NCBI RefSeq assembly: GCF_034521165.1
Contig: NZ_JAXHMV010000008.1
Span: forward strand, 682,001-746,000
Reading direction: 5' to 3'
Length of the DNA: 64,000 bases
DNA from: Thiohalophilus sp.
GTDB taxonomy: Bacteria; Pseudomonadota; Gammaproteobacteria; UBA6429; Thiohalophilaceae
The notes beneath the pieces are model-generated. The model did not search any database. It had not been told where the DNA came from and saw only the letters and a program-made list of their open reading frames with translations. Positions 9,104 through 16,490 of the stretch are shown here, in pieces. The position numbers were made by a program, and so were the translations under genes. Position 1 is the first letter of the stretch. Each line of letters starts with the position of its first letter.

Positions 9104-10269
9104 ATGAAAATTACAATTCGAGACGGCTTTGTTGTGTTAGCTATTGCATCTGCTATATATCCTGCTATGAGCGTAGCAGATAATAGTAACTATGTCTCAT
9201 TTCCAATGGCATATATGACTCTTCCTGATACGTCTGAACCGACTGCGAATATGCATGTTTTGATTGAGCCAACCTACAGGAATAGTGATTCTAATAATGT
9301 ATATGACCTTGATAATGATTTTAGTTTTGATCGTTTGAGGCTTGGTGTATATGGAAGTTTTAGTGAAAAAGTAGATTATTTCCTTACTACGGAAATGGCG
9401 CCTAATGCAATAACGAATGAGACAGGTGGTGGAGCCAAGGCCTTTATTGCACATATGACATTTAAGGATGTGATGGGGGCAGCAAATATTGCTGCAGGGT
9501 CGATGGCTGTTCCTATGGGGCACTCTTTTTTCGTGCCGAGTTGGGAGTCCCCCTGGATCAACTATGCTGATATTGAATACAACCTTTATGGTTGTGGAAG
9601 TATTAATTGTTATGCCGAATTCGATTCAGGTAAGAACTTCTATACTAATATATGGAAGCCTGGTGTTATGGTTTTCGATCAGGTTGAGTTGAGTAACGGG
9701 GGATCCCTGACTTATACGGCAGGACTTTATAATACCTCTGGAACGGAGATGACAGACAATCGTGTCAAGCAAAAGGATTTCAACGGAAGTATTGAGTATC
9801 ATCATGGCGATTTTCTTTTTGTATATGGAACGCGTATTGGTGCATCAGAAGACGTGACGGCCTGGAGTAGCGAAAGAGATCGTACGCGGCATGCCTTGAC
9901 CTTTATGTACAATGACTTCCGTAAAGATAAATGGTGGTTGTGGGGTGAATATATGCGTGGGACAGATGAGCAGGCTGCCGGTGTCGATGATGTAACAGCA
10001 GATGGATATTTTGCAGCTTTAGGATTTAAGTTTGCGCCTCGCTGGGAACTTATGCTTCGACATTCAGAGTTTGACCGAAATGTGGACGTTGGTGGTGATG
10101 ATCGCCAGTGTAGAAACTTTCGGAATTACTTACACTGGCAATAATGGGAATACGATTTCAGCTCCAGCAGGACTTTGTTGATGACGAGGATAGTAACTAT
10201 ACCGGTGCAATCTATCCAGAAGATACAACTTTTTTCCGTATTTCTATGCCGTTTTTCAAGAGTCTTTGA
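9104..10269 (+). pseudogene. Outer-membrane barrel (porin-like) gene with two frameshifts near its 3' end
   Basis: The main frame runs from ATG 9104 with a signal peptide (ending ...MSVADNSN) and many amphipathic strands. One early block, FDRLRLGVYGSFSEKVDYFL, resembles phosphate-selective porin-type barrels. It stops at 10144, but coding clearly continues: from about 10100 a second frame reads SVETFGITYTGNNGNT, and from about 10150 a third frame reads FQLQQDFVDDEDSNYTGA and ends FFRISMPFFKSL at 10269, a normal terminal strand. Two small indels within about 50 bp therefore disrupt the end of the barrel, or reflect sequencing error. The gene sits between the SoxA-like and SoxX-like genes in one operon, so it may form a pore for their substrate. 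Confidence 0.7.
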
Positions 10270-10303
10270 AAATAATTAATTAAGCAAGTCAGGAGGCTTA
10301 CTC

Positions 10304-10792
10304 ATGACCAGAAGAAACCATAAAACAGGTTGGGTATCTGAAGGAGCGTTAATTACGCTCAGTATGATTTGGTTATCATTTTTCTCAGCCACTACCGCCT
10401 TTGCAGCTGACGGGGGAGAGCGTGATCTTTCGGTTTTCCCTTGTCACAGCTATTCTGAGGATTGTGGAAAATTACCTCCTCCTCCTATCGAACAGGTAGA
10501 GTGGAGTGGAGAATTGGGTGACGTAGAAGATGGACGTGAGATTGCTTTTTCCACGCCATTAGGTAATTGCCTGGCGTGCCATCAGATCAACGGTGGTGAT
10601 CAAGGAGGTACAATCGGTCCGAGCCTGGTGGATTATGCCAAACGCGATCTGCCATATGAATATACATATCAACGGATTTATGACACGCGAGTCTATAATC
10701 CCGATGCGCATATGCCACCATTCGGACCTAATGATATACTCACAGATCAGCAGATTCGCGATGTGATGGCTTTCCTCTATTCTCTGGACTGA
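10304..10792 (+). CDS. soxX: SoxX-like monohaem cytochrome c
   Basis: 162 residues with a strong AGGAGG ribosome site (10291-10296). An N-terminal membrane/signal segment (about 14-34, ending TTAFAAD) is followed by a mature domain with one haem site CLACH (89-93) and a Met ligand in AHMPPFG (Met137). This is the SoxX pattern, including GPSL after the haem and a C-terminal ILTDQQIRDVMAFLYSLD. An extra Cys pair (47 and 54) precedes the haem domain. It is the last gene of the sigma54-driven operon and is followed by a long hairpin. It would pair with the SoxA-like protein in the periplasm. Confidence 0.78.
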   Translation: MTRRNHKTGWVSEGALITLSMIWLSFFSATTAFAADGGERDLSVFPCHSYSEDCGKLPPPPIEQVEWSGELGDVEDGREIAFSTPLGNCLACHQINGGDQGGTIGPSLVDYAKRDLPYEYTYQRIYDTRVYNPDAHMPPFGPNDILTDQQIRDVMAFLYSLD

Positions 10793-10815
10793 GGTTTCCA
10801 GGAAGATATAAAGAT

Positions 10816-10872
10816 AAATGGGTTGGTGAAAATACTAATTAAAATTAACATTATTTTTCACTGAACCCATTT
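10816..10872. terminator. Long hairpin, likely bidirectional terminator after soxX
   Basis: AAATGGGTT (10816-10824) pairs with AACCCATTT (10864-10872), and an inner GTGAAAA pairs with TTTTCAC, around an AT-rich loop. T-rich sequence follows on the right. It lies between the soxX-like gene and the convergent Rdx gene, whose stop codon it overlaps. Confidence 0.7.
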
Positions 10873-11149
10873 ATTTCTTTTTATCGGAGTGTCCAAGATC
10901 TTTGTCAGGCGCGAGGCGATCGCGCACCAGCTGTTTCAACTCCTTGATCTCGGGAAAGCGCCCGGCCTCCTGGCGTGACCAGACCAGCTCATCGTTGATC
11001 CATATCTGAAAAATCCCGCCCTGGCCGGGTTTTAGCGTCAGTTCGCTGATCTCTTCGTCAAACGTGGTCAACAACTCCTGTGCCATCCATGCGGAGCGGA
11101 GCAACCAGCGGCACTGGGTGCAGTAGACGATTTTGATGTGATGTTCCAT
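10871..11149 (-). CDS. Rdx family (SelT/SelW/SelH-like) thioredoxin-fold protein
   Basis: 92 residues with the CXXC pair CTQC at residues 10-13 right after the first strand (HIKIVYCTQCRW), the signature of the Rdx/SelW family in its Cys form. The segment GGIFQIWINDELVWSRQEAGRFPE is the family's second conserved block, followed by an acidic/basic tail. It probably has a redox role in the cytoplasm, with the exact partner unknown. An almost identical but internally deleted copy lies at 4193-4319, so this intact copy marks the right edge of the SoxAX module. Confidence 0.85.
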   Translation of the reverse strand: MEHHIKIVYCTQCRWLLRSAWMAQELLTTFDEEISELTLKPGQGGIFQIWINDELVWSRQEAGRFPEIKELKQLVRDRLAPDKDLGHSDKKK

Positions 11150-11189
11150 GAATCACCTCGCCGGATTTCGAGATTCAGGACAGTCCTAA

Positions 11190-11690
11190 TCAGTTTAACG
11201 AGGAAATATGTTCAACGACCTTGTCCTGGACCTGAATGAGCTGTTCGACCATCTTATTTTCTTCGCGCAGGTCGCCGAGTGCTTCGATTAATCCGGCCTG
11301 TATTGCCTGAAACAGTTTTATGACGTCGGACTTGTCCACGTCACCGTCACTGAGTTTGCAGACCCAGACATCGGCGCCGGTGGCGGAAGTTTCCATCATC
11401 CGGTCAAGATTCAGCTCATCATTCGCGAAATATTTTCTGATTAACCGGTCGCCCCCTTGCAGCATGAATGAGACGGTCGAAAGCGCTTCGTTGACCTCGC
11501 CGTGAGTCTCGCCTGCTGCTGAAGTATAGACGTCCCCGACAGTTTCCAGCAGGTCTGACCATGCACTCTGGTCCTTGCCGCTCACCATGATGGCCGCCAT
11601 CGGTGTTGTTACCAGCAGCTTGAAGCTGGGGGCGCTCATTTTTTCCGAATTGATAGGGCTGTTTGTCTCTTCCATTTTATCCTTCTTCAA
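11190..11690 (-). CDS. Hypothetical protein, unrecognised
   Basis: 166 residues starting MKKDKMEETNSP. No signal peptide or membrane helix. The body has a hydrophobic strand FKLLVTTPMAAIMVSG, a central helical part and a long helix-forming C-terminus (EALGDLREENKMVEQLIQVQDKVVEHI), suggesting a small alpha/beta protein with a coiled coil. It shares direction with the Rdx gene 40 bp away and may be its upstream operon partner. I do not recognise the family. Confidence 0.6.
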   Translation of the reverse strand: MKKDKMEETNSPINSEKMSAPSFKLLVTTPMAAIMVSGKDQSAWSDLLETVGDVYTSAAGETHGEVNEALSTVSFMLQGGDRLIRKYFANDELNLDRMMETSATGADVWVCKLSDGDVDKSDVIKLFQAIQAGLIEALGDLREENKMVEQLIQVQDKVVEHISSLN

Positions 11691-11923
11691 TCATCTGGCG
11701 TTTTCAATAGGATGAAAGTGCCGAGTTGTTTTAGTTTACCCGTTAGTTTTGGGACAAATCGAGGTATATATTATCAGGATGGGATGGGGATGAAAATGTT
11801 CGCCCTGCGGGCGGGCTTTTTTCTTTTATTCCCTCTCCCCTCAGGGGAGAGGGGATTAAAAGGCTAGACCTTCGGGCGAGCTGTATTTTGAAAGCAGGCT
11901 CTCGTGGCTCATATTTTATTCCC
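11691..11923. other. Spacer with a GC hairpin and T-run
   Basis: No gene seen. CGCCC-TGC-GGGCG followed by GGCTTTTTTCTTTT near 11803-11826 looks like a terminator on the plus strand, but no rightward gene precedes it. Partial copies of the flanking palindromic repeat (CCCTCTCCCC, CTTCGGGCGAGCTG) follow. Confidence 0.35.
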
Positions 11924-12336
11924 TCCCCTCCAAGGGGAGGGCCAGGGAGGGGTGATCAAGCATCCAGTCCTCTCTAAATGTACGCCCTGCGGGCGAGCTG
12001 AATCTTGAAAGCGCTGACCCGCCAGCGCGCCTCGGGTTCATCTGACGAAGGCCGTCCATGGCCTTCGCACTTCGTGCAGCCTCCGGCTGTCCAAATTCGT
12101 TCCCAACGAATTTGTCTTTGTCACGCGACAAAGAAACAGAACCAAAGAAAACGCGCCCGAAAGACGCCGCCGGTTCAGCCATTTCCAATGGCTGAACCGG
12201 TTCCCTGCGCTTCTCGCTCCGGTCGGGCTCGCCAGACGGCACATCCCTGTGCCGACTGGCGAGTGGCAGGCATCCCTGCCGCCACCCTTTGGGCTGATCC
12301 TCCCTCCACTGCGATGCTCGGCGTCGTCTAACGGGA
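11924..12336. repeat. Palindrome-array repeat, left copy (inverted partner at 14611-15028)
   Basis: About 413 bp made of consecutive short palindromes. It matches 14611-15028 in inverted orientation over its whole length, with interruptions. A 14-bp perfect stem is CCGGTTCAGCCATT (12170-12183) with AATGGCTGAACCGG (12187-12200). Another is CTTTGTC...GACAAAG (12116-12133). Short reading frames across it are by-products of the repeat and are not genes. The two copies enclose the OsmC and LuxR-hydrolase genes. Confidence 0.85.
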
Positions 12337-12387
12337 TTAAAAACAGTCTAGAGAGGGAAGGGGGACTAAAGGCTTTGACCCAAATGC

Positions 12388-12519
12388 TACTTACTTAAGT
12401 CCGGAACCGCCGTCATCCCGGCGCAGGCCAGGATTCAGACTGCTTTATGGTGGCAGCCCTCCTGGATTTCGGCCTGCGCCGGAATGACGAAAATCCTGAA
12501 ACTCGTCTTAAGTAAGTAC
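12388..12519. repeat. MITE-like inverted-repeat element
   Basis: The ends are ACTTACTTAAG (about 12389-12399) and CTTAAGTAAGT (12507-12517). Inside lie GTCATCCCGGCGCAGGCC and, inverted, GGCCTGCGCCGGAATGAC. An internal inverted repeat with matching tips and no coding capacity fits a small non-autonomous mobile element of the kind common in proteobacterial spacers. Confidence 0.6.
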
Positions 12520-12578
12520 AATTCGGCTTTGACCCCTTTAGTTGGGTGAAGCTCTCCCTTTCCGGTTGCGGTTGACGC

Positions 12579-13127
12579 TCAAGGCGCCTGATCAATCCGC
12601 CAATCCGTCGTCACCTTTGTACCGGACCTGAGCGTTTGAAATACGACGCAGCAGTGCTCGGCACTGGTCATTAACACCTTGAGTGTTCGCTCGTCTGTGC
12701 CGGCGGGCACCTCCAGGAACACGTCGCAGTGCATGTGTTGAAAGCTCACCGGAACTGTCGTGTCCACCATCAACGCACCGCGAACATCGGCCCGCGCCGT
12801 GGTTGTAACCTCGCTATCGATAATCGCCACTTCAAGTCGCTCGGCGATCATGCGCAACGTTGAATGCAGACATGCCGCCAGCGCCGCACTGAGATAGTCG
12901 CCGGGATTAGGCGCGTCGTGGTCTCCGCCTACCGCGCGGTGGATACCGTATTGCTGACGGGCACCATCGCTGTTGGCGAGTTCGATCTCTCCATGCACCG
13001 GATCGTTGCTCTGGCCGGCCCGAGCCCGTGCGCGGTCGGTAATCCAGCCATCCGCAGGCACTTCAAGATAGTGACGGTGCAGGAGCTCCTGACGTTTGAC
13101 GATAGATACTTCTTGTACTGCAGACAT
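12579..13127 (-). CDS. OsmC/Ohr family protein
   Basis: 182 residues. The family signature is visible: NPGDYLSAALAACLHST with Cys86 at the start of the central helix, and SAEHCCVVFQTLRSG with Cys159/Cys160. OsmC/Ohr proteins reduce organic hydroperoxides in the cytoplasm using two Cys, one in each of these helices. Here the second site carries two adjacent Cys, and the first lies in an ACLHST context rather than the classic Ohr C-F pattern. The substrate is therefore uncertain. It shares direction with the upstream hydrolase-LuxR gene, which may control it, and both lie between inverted repeats, suggesting joint mobility. Confidence 0.8.
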   Translation of the reverse strand: MSAVQEVSIVKRQELLHRHYLEVPADGWITDRARARAGQSNDPVHGEIELANSDGARQQYGIHRAVGGDHDAPNPGDYLSAALAACLHSTLRMIAERLEVAIIDSEVTTTARADVRGALMVDTTVPVSFQHMHCDVFLEVPAGTDERTLKVLMTSAEHCCVVFQTLRSGTKVTTDWRIDQAP

Positions 13128-13259
13128 GATTGCGACTCCTCTGCTGATTTACTTGCCGTGAAATCAGCATAAGGAGCGGAGACAACCCACACATGAGGCA
13201 AGTGTCCCGGATACTGTCTGTGAGTTGGGGAAAAACGGGACGGATGTCCCGCAAAGGTT

Positions 13260-14330
13260 TTAATCCATGCCAAAGCCGGCATTTCGGCCTTCGACAGCCA
13301 GTTCCGTGCGATTCGAGACGGCCAGCTTGCCACAAATATTACTAACGTGGTTGCGTACGGTTTTCGGTGCCAGCGATAGCGCATGGGCAATTGAAGCATT
13401 CGATCGCCCGCGAGCGACATGGTCCAGGACCTCACATTCACGGCGGGTAAGCTCATGAAATTGTGCGGCCATGACCACATCTTCGTGCGGGTCAGCAGCG
13501 AGGAATCGACGCATCTCTTCGATAAACGTGCGCCATCCCGGATCTTGAGGTTGCAGGATATGGTTTCGGCCTTCGAGCGGCAGAAAACGGCAATGGGGAA
13601 TGCGCCCGGCCAGGTCGCGCCCGGACTCGAACGGTACCATGGTGTCGGCTTTGACATGCGCCGCCAGAGTCGGTGTGCGCAGCTGCGGAAGCTGATCGCG
13701 GATATCGATTTCATGGAATCCGCGCCAGAGCCTTGCCGCGGTCGCCCGATCTGCTGTCAAGCGCTGCAAATCATCCCACCAAGTGATCTGATCCGTCGCA
13801 TCGGAGGGAGACAATAGGCGGGCGAACACTTCCCGGAAGGCTCCGGTTTTCCGTCCCCAGCCTATCTCGATCATGCGCGCCAGCGTCTCTGCCTCCTCCA
13901 CACGATAGCCGGACATCCCTTTAGTGAATGCGCCATGGGTATAGGCATTGTAAAGCACAAGGTGACTGACGCGCTCAGGATGTCGCAACGCGTAGACTAC
14001 AGCTATGGCTGCCCCCTGACAGACTCCCAATATCGGAAATCGCCGCCAGCCCAGGCTGTTAACCACTGCCTCGGTATCGCGCACCCAAGCTTCCAGTGTC
14101 TGCCCATTGACGACTCGGTCGGACAAACCAGAGCCGCGAATGTCAAAGCGCGCCAACGTGTTGTCACGCGTTAACTCACGCAGCCAGTGATTCCACACCG
14201 GACTATCCCAGTCGTGCTCAATGTGCGTCATCCAGCCACCGACGCGCAGCAGCGGCCTGCCCTGCCCGGCCGTTGCGTAGGCGATACGCACGTCATCACT
14301 GGTGGTGCAAAAGCCTATCCGCTGTCTCAT
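13260..14330 (-). CDS. Alpha/beta hydrolase fused to a LuxR-type DNA-binding domain
   Basis: I chose ATG at 14330 (MRQRIGFCTTSDDVRIAY), where homology to hydrolases begins; a longer frame starts at 14396. The product has 356 residues. The hydrolase domain (about 1-270) has a nucleophile elbow GVCQGA in which Ser is replaced by Cys, an acid in HVKADTMVPF and a catalytic His in LEGRNHIL. The C-terminal HTH (about 295-350) has LTRRECEVLDHVARGRSN and LSLAPKTVRNHVSNICGKL, the LuxR/GerE pattern. This is probably a transcription regulator that senses or hydrolyses a small ester-like ligand. It is upstream of osmC on the same strand. Confidence 0.8.
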   Translation of the reverse strand: MRQRIGFCTTSDDVRIAYATAGQGRPLLRVGGWMTHIEHDWDSPVWNHWLRELTRDNTLARFDIRGSGLSDRVVNGQTLEAWVRDTEAVVNSLGWRRFPILGVCQGAAIAVVYALRHPERVSHLVLYNAYTHGAFTKGMSGYRVEEAETLARMIEIGWGRKTGAFREVFARLLSPSDATDQITWWDDLQRLTADRATAARLWRGFHEIDIRDQLPQLRTPTLAAHVKADTMVPFESGRDLAGRIPHCRFLPLEGRNHILQPQDPGWRTFIEEMRRFLAADPHEDVVMAAQFHELTRRECEVLDHVARGRSNASIAHALSLAPKTVRNHVSNICGKLAVSNRTELAVEGRNAGFGMD

Positions 14331-14433
14331 AAGCTTGCGCCGGTTGCCCCCTTGCTCTTTATAACCGATTGGATGCCTTATACAGCATTGAGGCAATTAT
14401 TCTAATAGAGCCTTTGTGTCCCATACTGCATAA

Positions 14434-14521
14434 CAGTGATTGAGACAGAATCTGTCTTGTTCAGGATATAGGCAGATTCTGTCTATAAAAATTATTGTTA
14501 AATTAGCAATTTAACCCTGAT
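14434..14521. repeat. Dispersed palindromic repeat, copy A
   Basis: Contains CAGTGATT, then ACAGAATCTGTCT, CAGGATATAG, CAGATTCTGTCT and ATTATTGTTA in this order. The inverted counterpart at 59683-59739 shares almost all of the first four words, and 16578-16637 shares the ends but lacks the middle hairpin. In all three places the repeat lies just upstream of an accessory gene and in the same orientation relative to it. Here that gene is the leftward hydrolase-LuxR gene. Confidence 0.75.
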
Positions 14522-14610
14522 CGTAGCAGCACTTCCCCGGATTTTCGAGGTAGGTAGGGGTTCGTAGTCTGGTATCAGAGTTACCCCTGATCCAACTAGT
14601 GAGCTCTTGA

Positions 14611-15028
14611 GTCCCGTTAGACGACGCCGAGCATCGCAGTGGAAGGAGGATTAGCCCGCAGGGTGGCGGCAGGGATGCCGCCACTCGCCAGTCGGCACAG
14701 GGACGTGCCGTCTGGCGAGCCCGACTGGAGCGAGAAGCGCAGGGAACCCGCTGCGCAATGTTGTTTATTGCGTAGCGGGCGAGTCTTTCGGGCGCGGTTT
14801 CTTTGGTTCGTTTCTTTATCGCGTAATAAAGACAAATTCGTCGGGAACGAATTTGGGCAGCCGGAGGCTGCACGAAGTGCGAAGGCCATGGATGGCCTTC
14901 GTCAGATGAACTCGCCGCGCGGGCGCGAGAGCCCGCTTTCAAAATCACAGGCGCCCTGAGGGCGAGCATTTTATAGAGGCTGGATGCTTGATCACCCCAC
15001 CCTAACCCTCCCCTGGAAGGGGAGGGGA
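14611..15028. repeat. Palindrome-array repeat, right copy (inverted relative to 11924-12336)
   Basis: Same element as the left copy, in opposite orientation. The main hairpin has a different sequence but still pairs: CCCGCTGCGCAAT (14747-14759) with ATTGCGTAGCGGG (14767-14779), containing one G-T pair. A second hairpin CTTTAT...ATAAAG (14814-14831) replaces CTTTGTC...GACAAAG of the left copy. Stem-preserving sequence changes indicate that the fold matters. No coding function. Confidence 0.85.
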
Positions 15029-15046
15029 TCTTACCTGACATGCCGA

Positions 15047-15628
15047 CTATTTCGCCTTGCCTGCTTTTGTCGCTTCTTTTACCTCATTCAACTTCCCGCT
15101 TTTGACATCGTAGATATATCCGTAGATCGGAATATCGTCCGGTACCAGGGGGTGGTGGCGGATGCGTTGTACGTCCTCGACCACGCTTTGTTCGTTGTCG
15201 GGGATGGTCAGCCAGTCGATGTAGTTGCCTTCGGTGGAGCCGGGGCCGTTGCCGGAGTCGTGCCAGCCGGTTTCATCGACGCTGGCGGTTTTCAGGCTGC
15301 TGGCGAGCAGGCCGCGCATGATGTCGTCGGTGAAGGTTTCCATGCCGCAGTCGGTGTGGTGGATGACGAACCATTCGCGGGTGCCGAGCAGTTTGTAGGA
15401 GATCACCAGCGAGCGGATGGCGTCGTCGCTGGCGCGACCGCCGGCGTTGCGGATCACGTGGGCGTCGCCTTCGGCCAGGCCGGCGTATTTGGCCGGATCG
15501 AGGCGCGCGTCCATGCAGGTGAGAATCGCGAAGTGGCGTCCGGGTGGCATGGGCAGGTTGGCCTTGTCGCCGAAATCGGCGGCGTATTGTTCGTTGGCGG
15601 CCAAAACTTCATCGTGAATTTGTGACAT
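15047..15628 (-). CDS. Beta-class carbonic anhydrase family protein (possible COS hydrolase)
   Basis: 193 residues with the beta-carbonic anhydrase zinc site: Cys38, Asp40 and Arg42 in CMDARLD, and His91 and Cys94 in HHTDCG. The blocks GDAHVIRNAGGRASDDAIRSL and YIYDVKSGKLNEV place it with the clade D type typified by Mycobacterium Rv1284. The usual reaction is hydration of CO2 in the cytoplasm. Carbonyl sulfide hydrolase of Thiobacillus thioparus belongs to this same branch, and the window also encodes a thiocyanate hydrolase that makes COS, so COS hydrolysis is a real alternative. It is monocistronic and not adjacent to the scn genes. Confidence 0.85.
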   Translation of the reverse strand: MSQIHDEVLAANEQYAADFGDKANLPMPPGRHFAILTCMDARLDPAKYAGLAEGDAHVIRNAGGRASDDAIRSLVISYKLLGTREWFVIHHTDCGMETFTDDIMRGLLASSLKTASVDETGWHDSGNGPGSTEGNYIDWLTIPDNEQSVVEDVQRIRHHPLVPDDIPIYGYIYDVKSGKLNEVKEATKAGKAK

Positions 15629-15943
15629 GGCGGCGTCCTCCAGTGTTTTGTGTTCTTGGGGAAGGGATCAATAAGCCTAGCAGGTTGTGGGGGTTTTGCG
15701 AGCAACGCGCTGCGCGCCGCGCGCGGCGCGAGGGCCGGAGGGACGAGTTACGAGGGACGAGGAAAATCAAAACCCTGACCCCAAACCCGCAGAGCGGCTC
15801 TGCCATAACAAATCTTTCTTACCAGTAATATCTCGCCTCAGGAACATCAACAACACTCGCGATTGTTTTCCTCGTCCCTCGTAACTCGTCCCTCGGCCCT
15901 TTATCTATGCGTGCCAGGGCCCGCCCCGTTTATCTTCTTAACG
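15629..15943. repeat. Spacer with inverted GAGGGACGAGTTACGAGG repeats
   Basis: About 315 bp without a gene. GAGGGACGAGTTACGAGGGA (around 15739) is mirrored by TCCCTCGTAACTCGTCCCTC (around 15874), giving a long potential stem of about 20 bp flanking about 120 bp. A related word recurs at about 16670-16690. This is probably a dispersed repeat. Confidence 0.5.
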
Positions 15944-16225
15944 TCACCGTCCAGCTGTGCGCTTCTTGCGTCGGCTGGAATGCTTTGCTGCAGGTTGTTT
16001 GTGGGCTAGCGTATACGCATCGAGCAACCGGCGTATCATCTTCTGGTATTGGGTGTGATGTTTTTCCGCCTCATGCTTGAAGAATTCGACGCTTTCCCTG
16101 CTTAAAGCAATTGTCACTTTTACCGTATCCTCCTTGAACACAAGCTCTTCTGGAGCAGGGAGGAAATCCGGCACGACTTTTACCGGGCCGAGAGGCTCGT
16201 CAGTGTATTTGGTTTTCTCGCTCAT
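15944..16225 (-). CDS. brnA: BrnA-type antitoxin (ribbon-helix-helix)
   Basis: I chose the ATG at 16225 (MSEKTKYTDEPLGPVKVV), which overlaps the end of the toxin gene by 26 bp; an upstream in-frame start exists at 16279 but lies within the toxin. 93 residues. The N-terminal half matches the BrnA/CopG-like antitoxin pattern (KVVPDFLPAPEELVFKED), and VKVTIALSRESVEFFKHEA plus YQKMIRRLLDAY form the ribbon-helix-helix DNA-binding region. The tail is basic. BrnA binds BrnT and represses the operon. Toxin first and antitoxin second is the usual BrnTA order. Confidence 0.82.
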   Translation of the reverse strand: MSEKTKYTDEPLGPVKVVPDFLPAPEELVFKEDTVKVTIALSRESVEFFKHEAEKHHTQYQKMIRRLLDAYTLAHKQPAAKHSSRRKKRTAGR

Positions 16226-16490
16226 AAATCTGCTTACCTTTGCGCCAATAGCCAGCTCCAATAATTCGGATGAGACCATGGCGGTATGTAAATCGGACAG
16301 TCAGGATGCCATCTCCGACTTTCCCAAAACAGTAATACCGTTTTTCACCGTGACTGTGGGACGTGTCCTCCGCAATAACGCGGCCCGGATCAGTGAAAGC
16401 GATCTGCGCTTCTGAGAACGAAACGCCGTGTTTCACCTGATTGACAAGATCCTTCTCCGGATCCCATTCAAAGCTTTCCCTGCTGATGAG
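16200..16490 (-). CDS. brnT: BrnT-type toxin, start codon not evident
   Basis: The conserved BrnT core is present: SFEWDPEKDLVNQVKHGVSF, then FTDPGRVIAEDTSHSHGEKRYYCFG, then ILTVRFTYRHGLIRIIGAGYWRKGK. BrnT is a ribonuclease-like toxin that inhibits translation. The family N-terminus FEWDP lies at 16458-16472, upstream of the first usable start (GTG 16434-16436). The frame above it reads GFLISRESFEWDP with CTC where relatives, as I recall, have the initiating ATG, and then a stop. Either a rare ATC (16485-16487) is used or the start has been lost. The coordinates given include the conserved N-terminus. Confidence 0.65.
   Translation of the reverse strand, partial: LISRESFEWDPEKDLVNQVKHGVSFSEAQIAFTDPGRVIAEDTSHSHGEKRYYCFGKVGDGILTVRFTYRHGLIRIIGAGYWRKGKQIYERENQIH

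Noticed and set aside
11916..12335. Several plausible-looking reading frames in the palindrome-array repeat
   Set aside because: The same frames appear in the inverted copy at 14.6-15 kb; they follow the repeat and have no domain or ribosome site.
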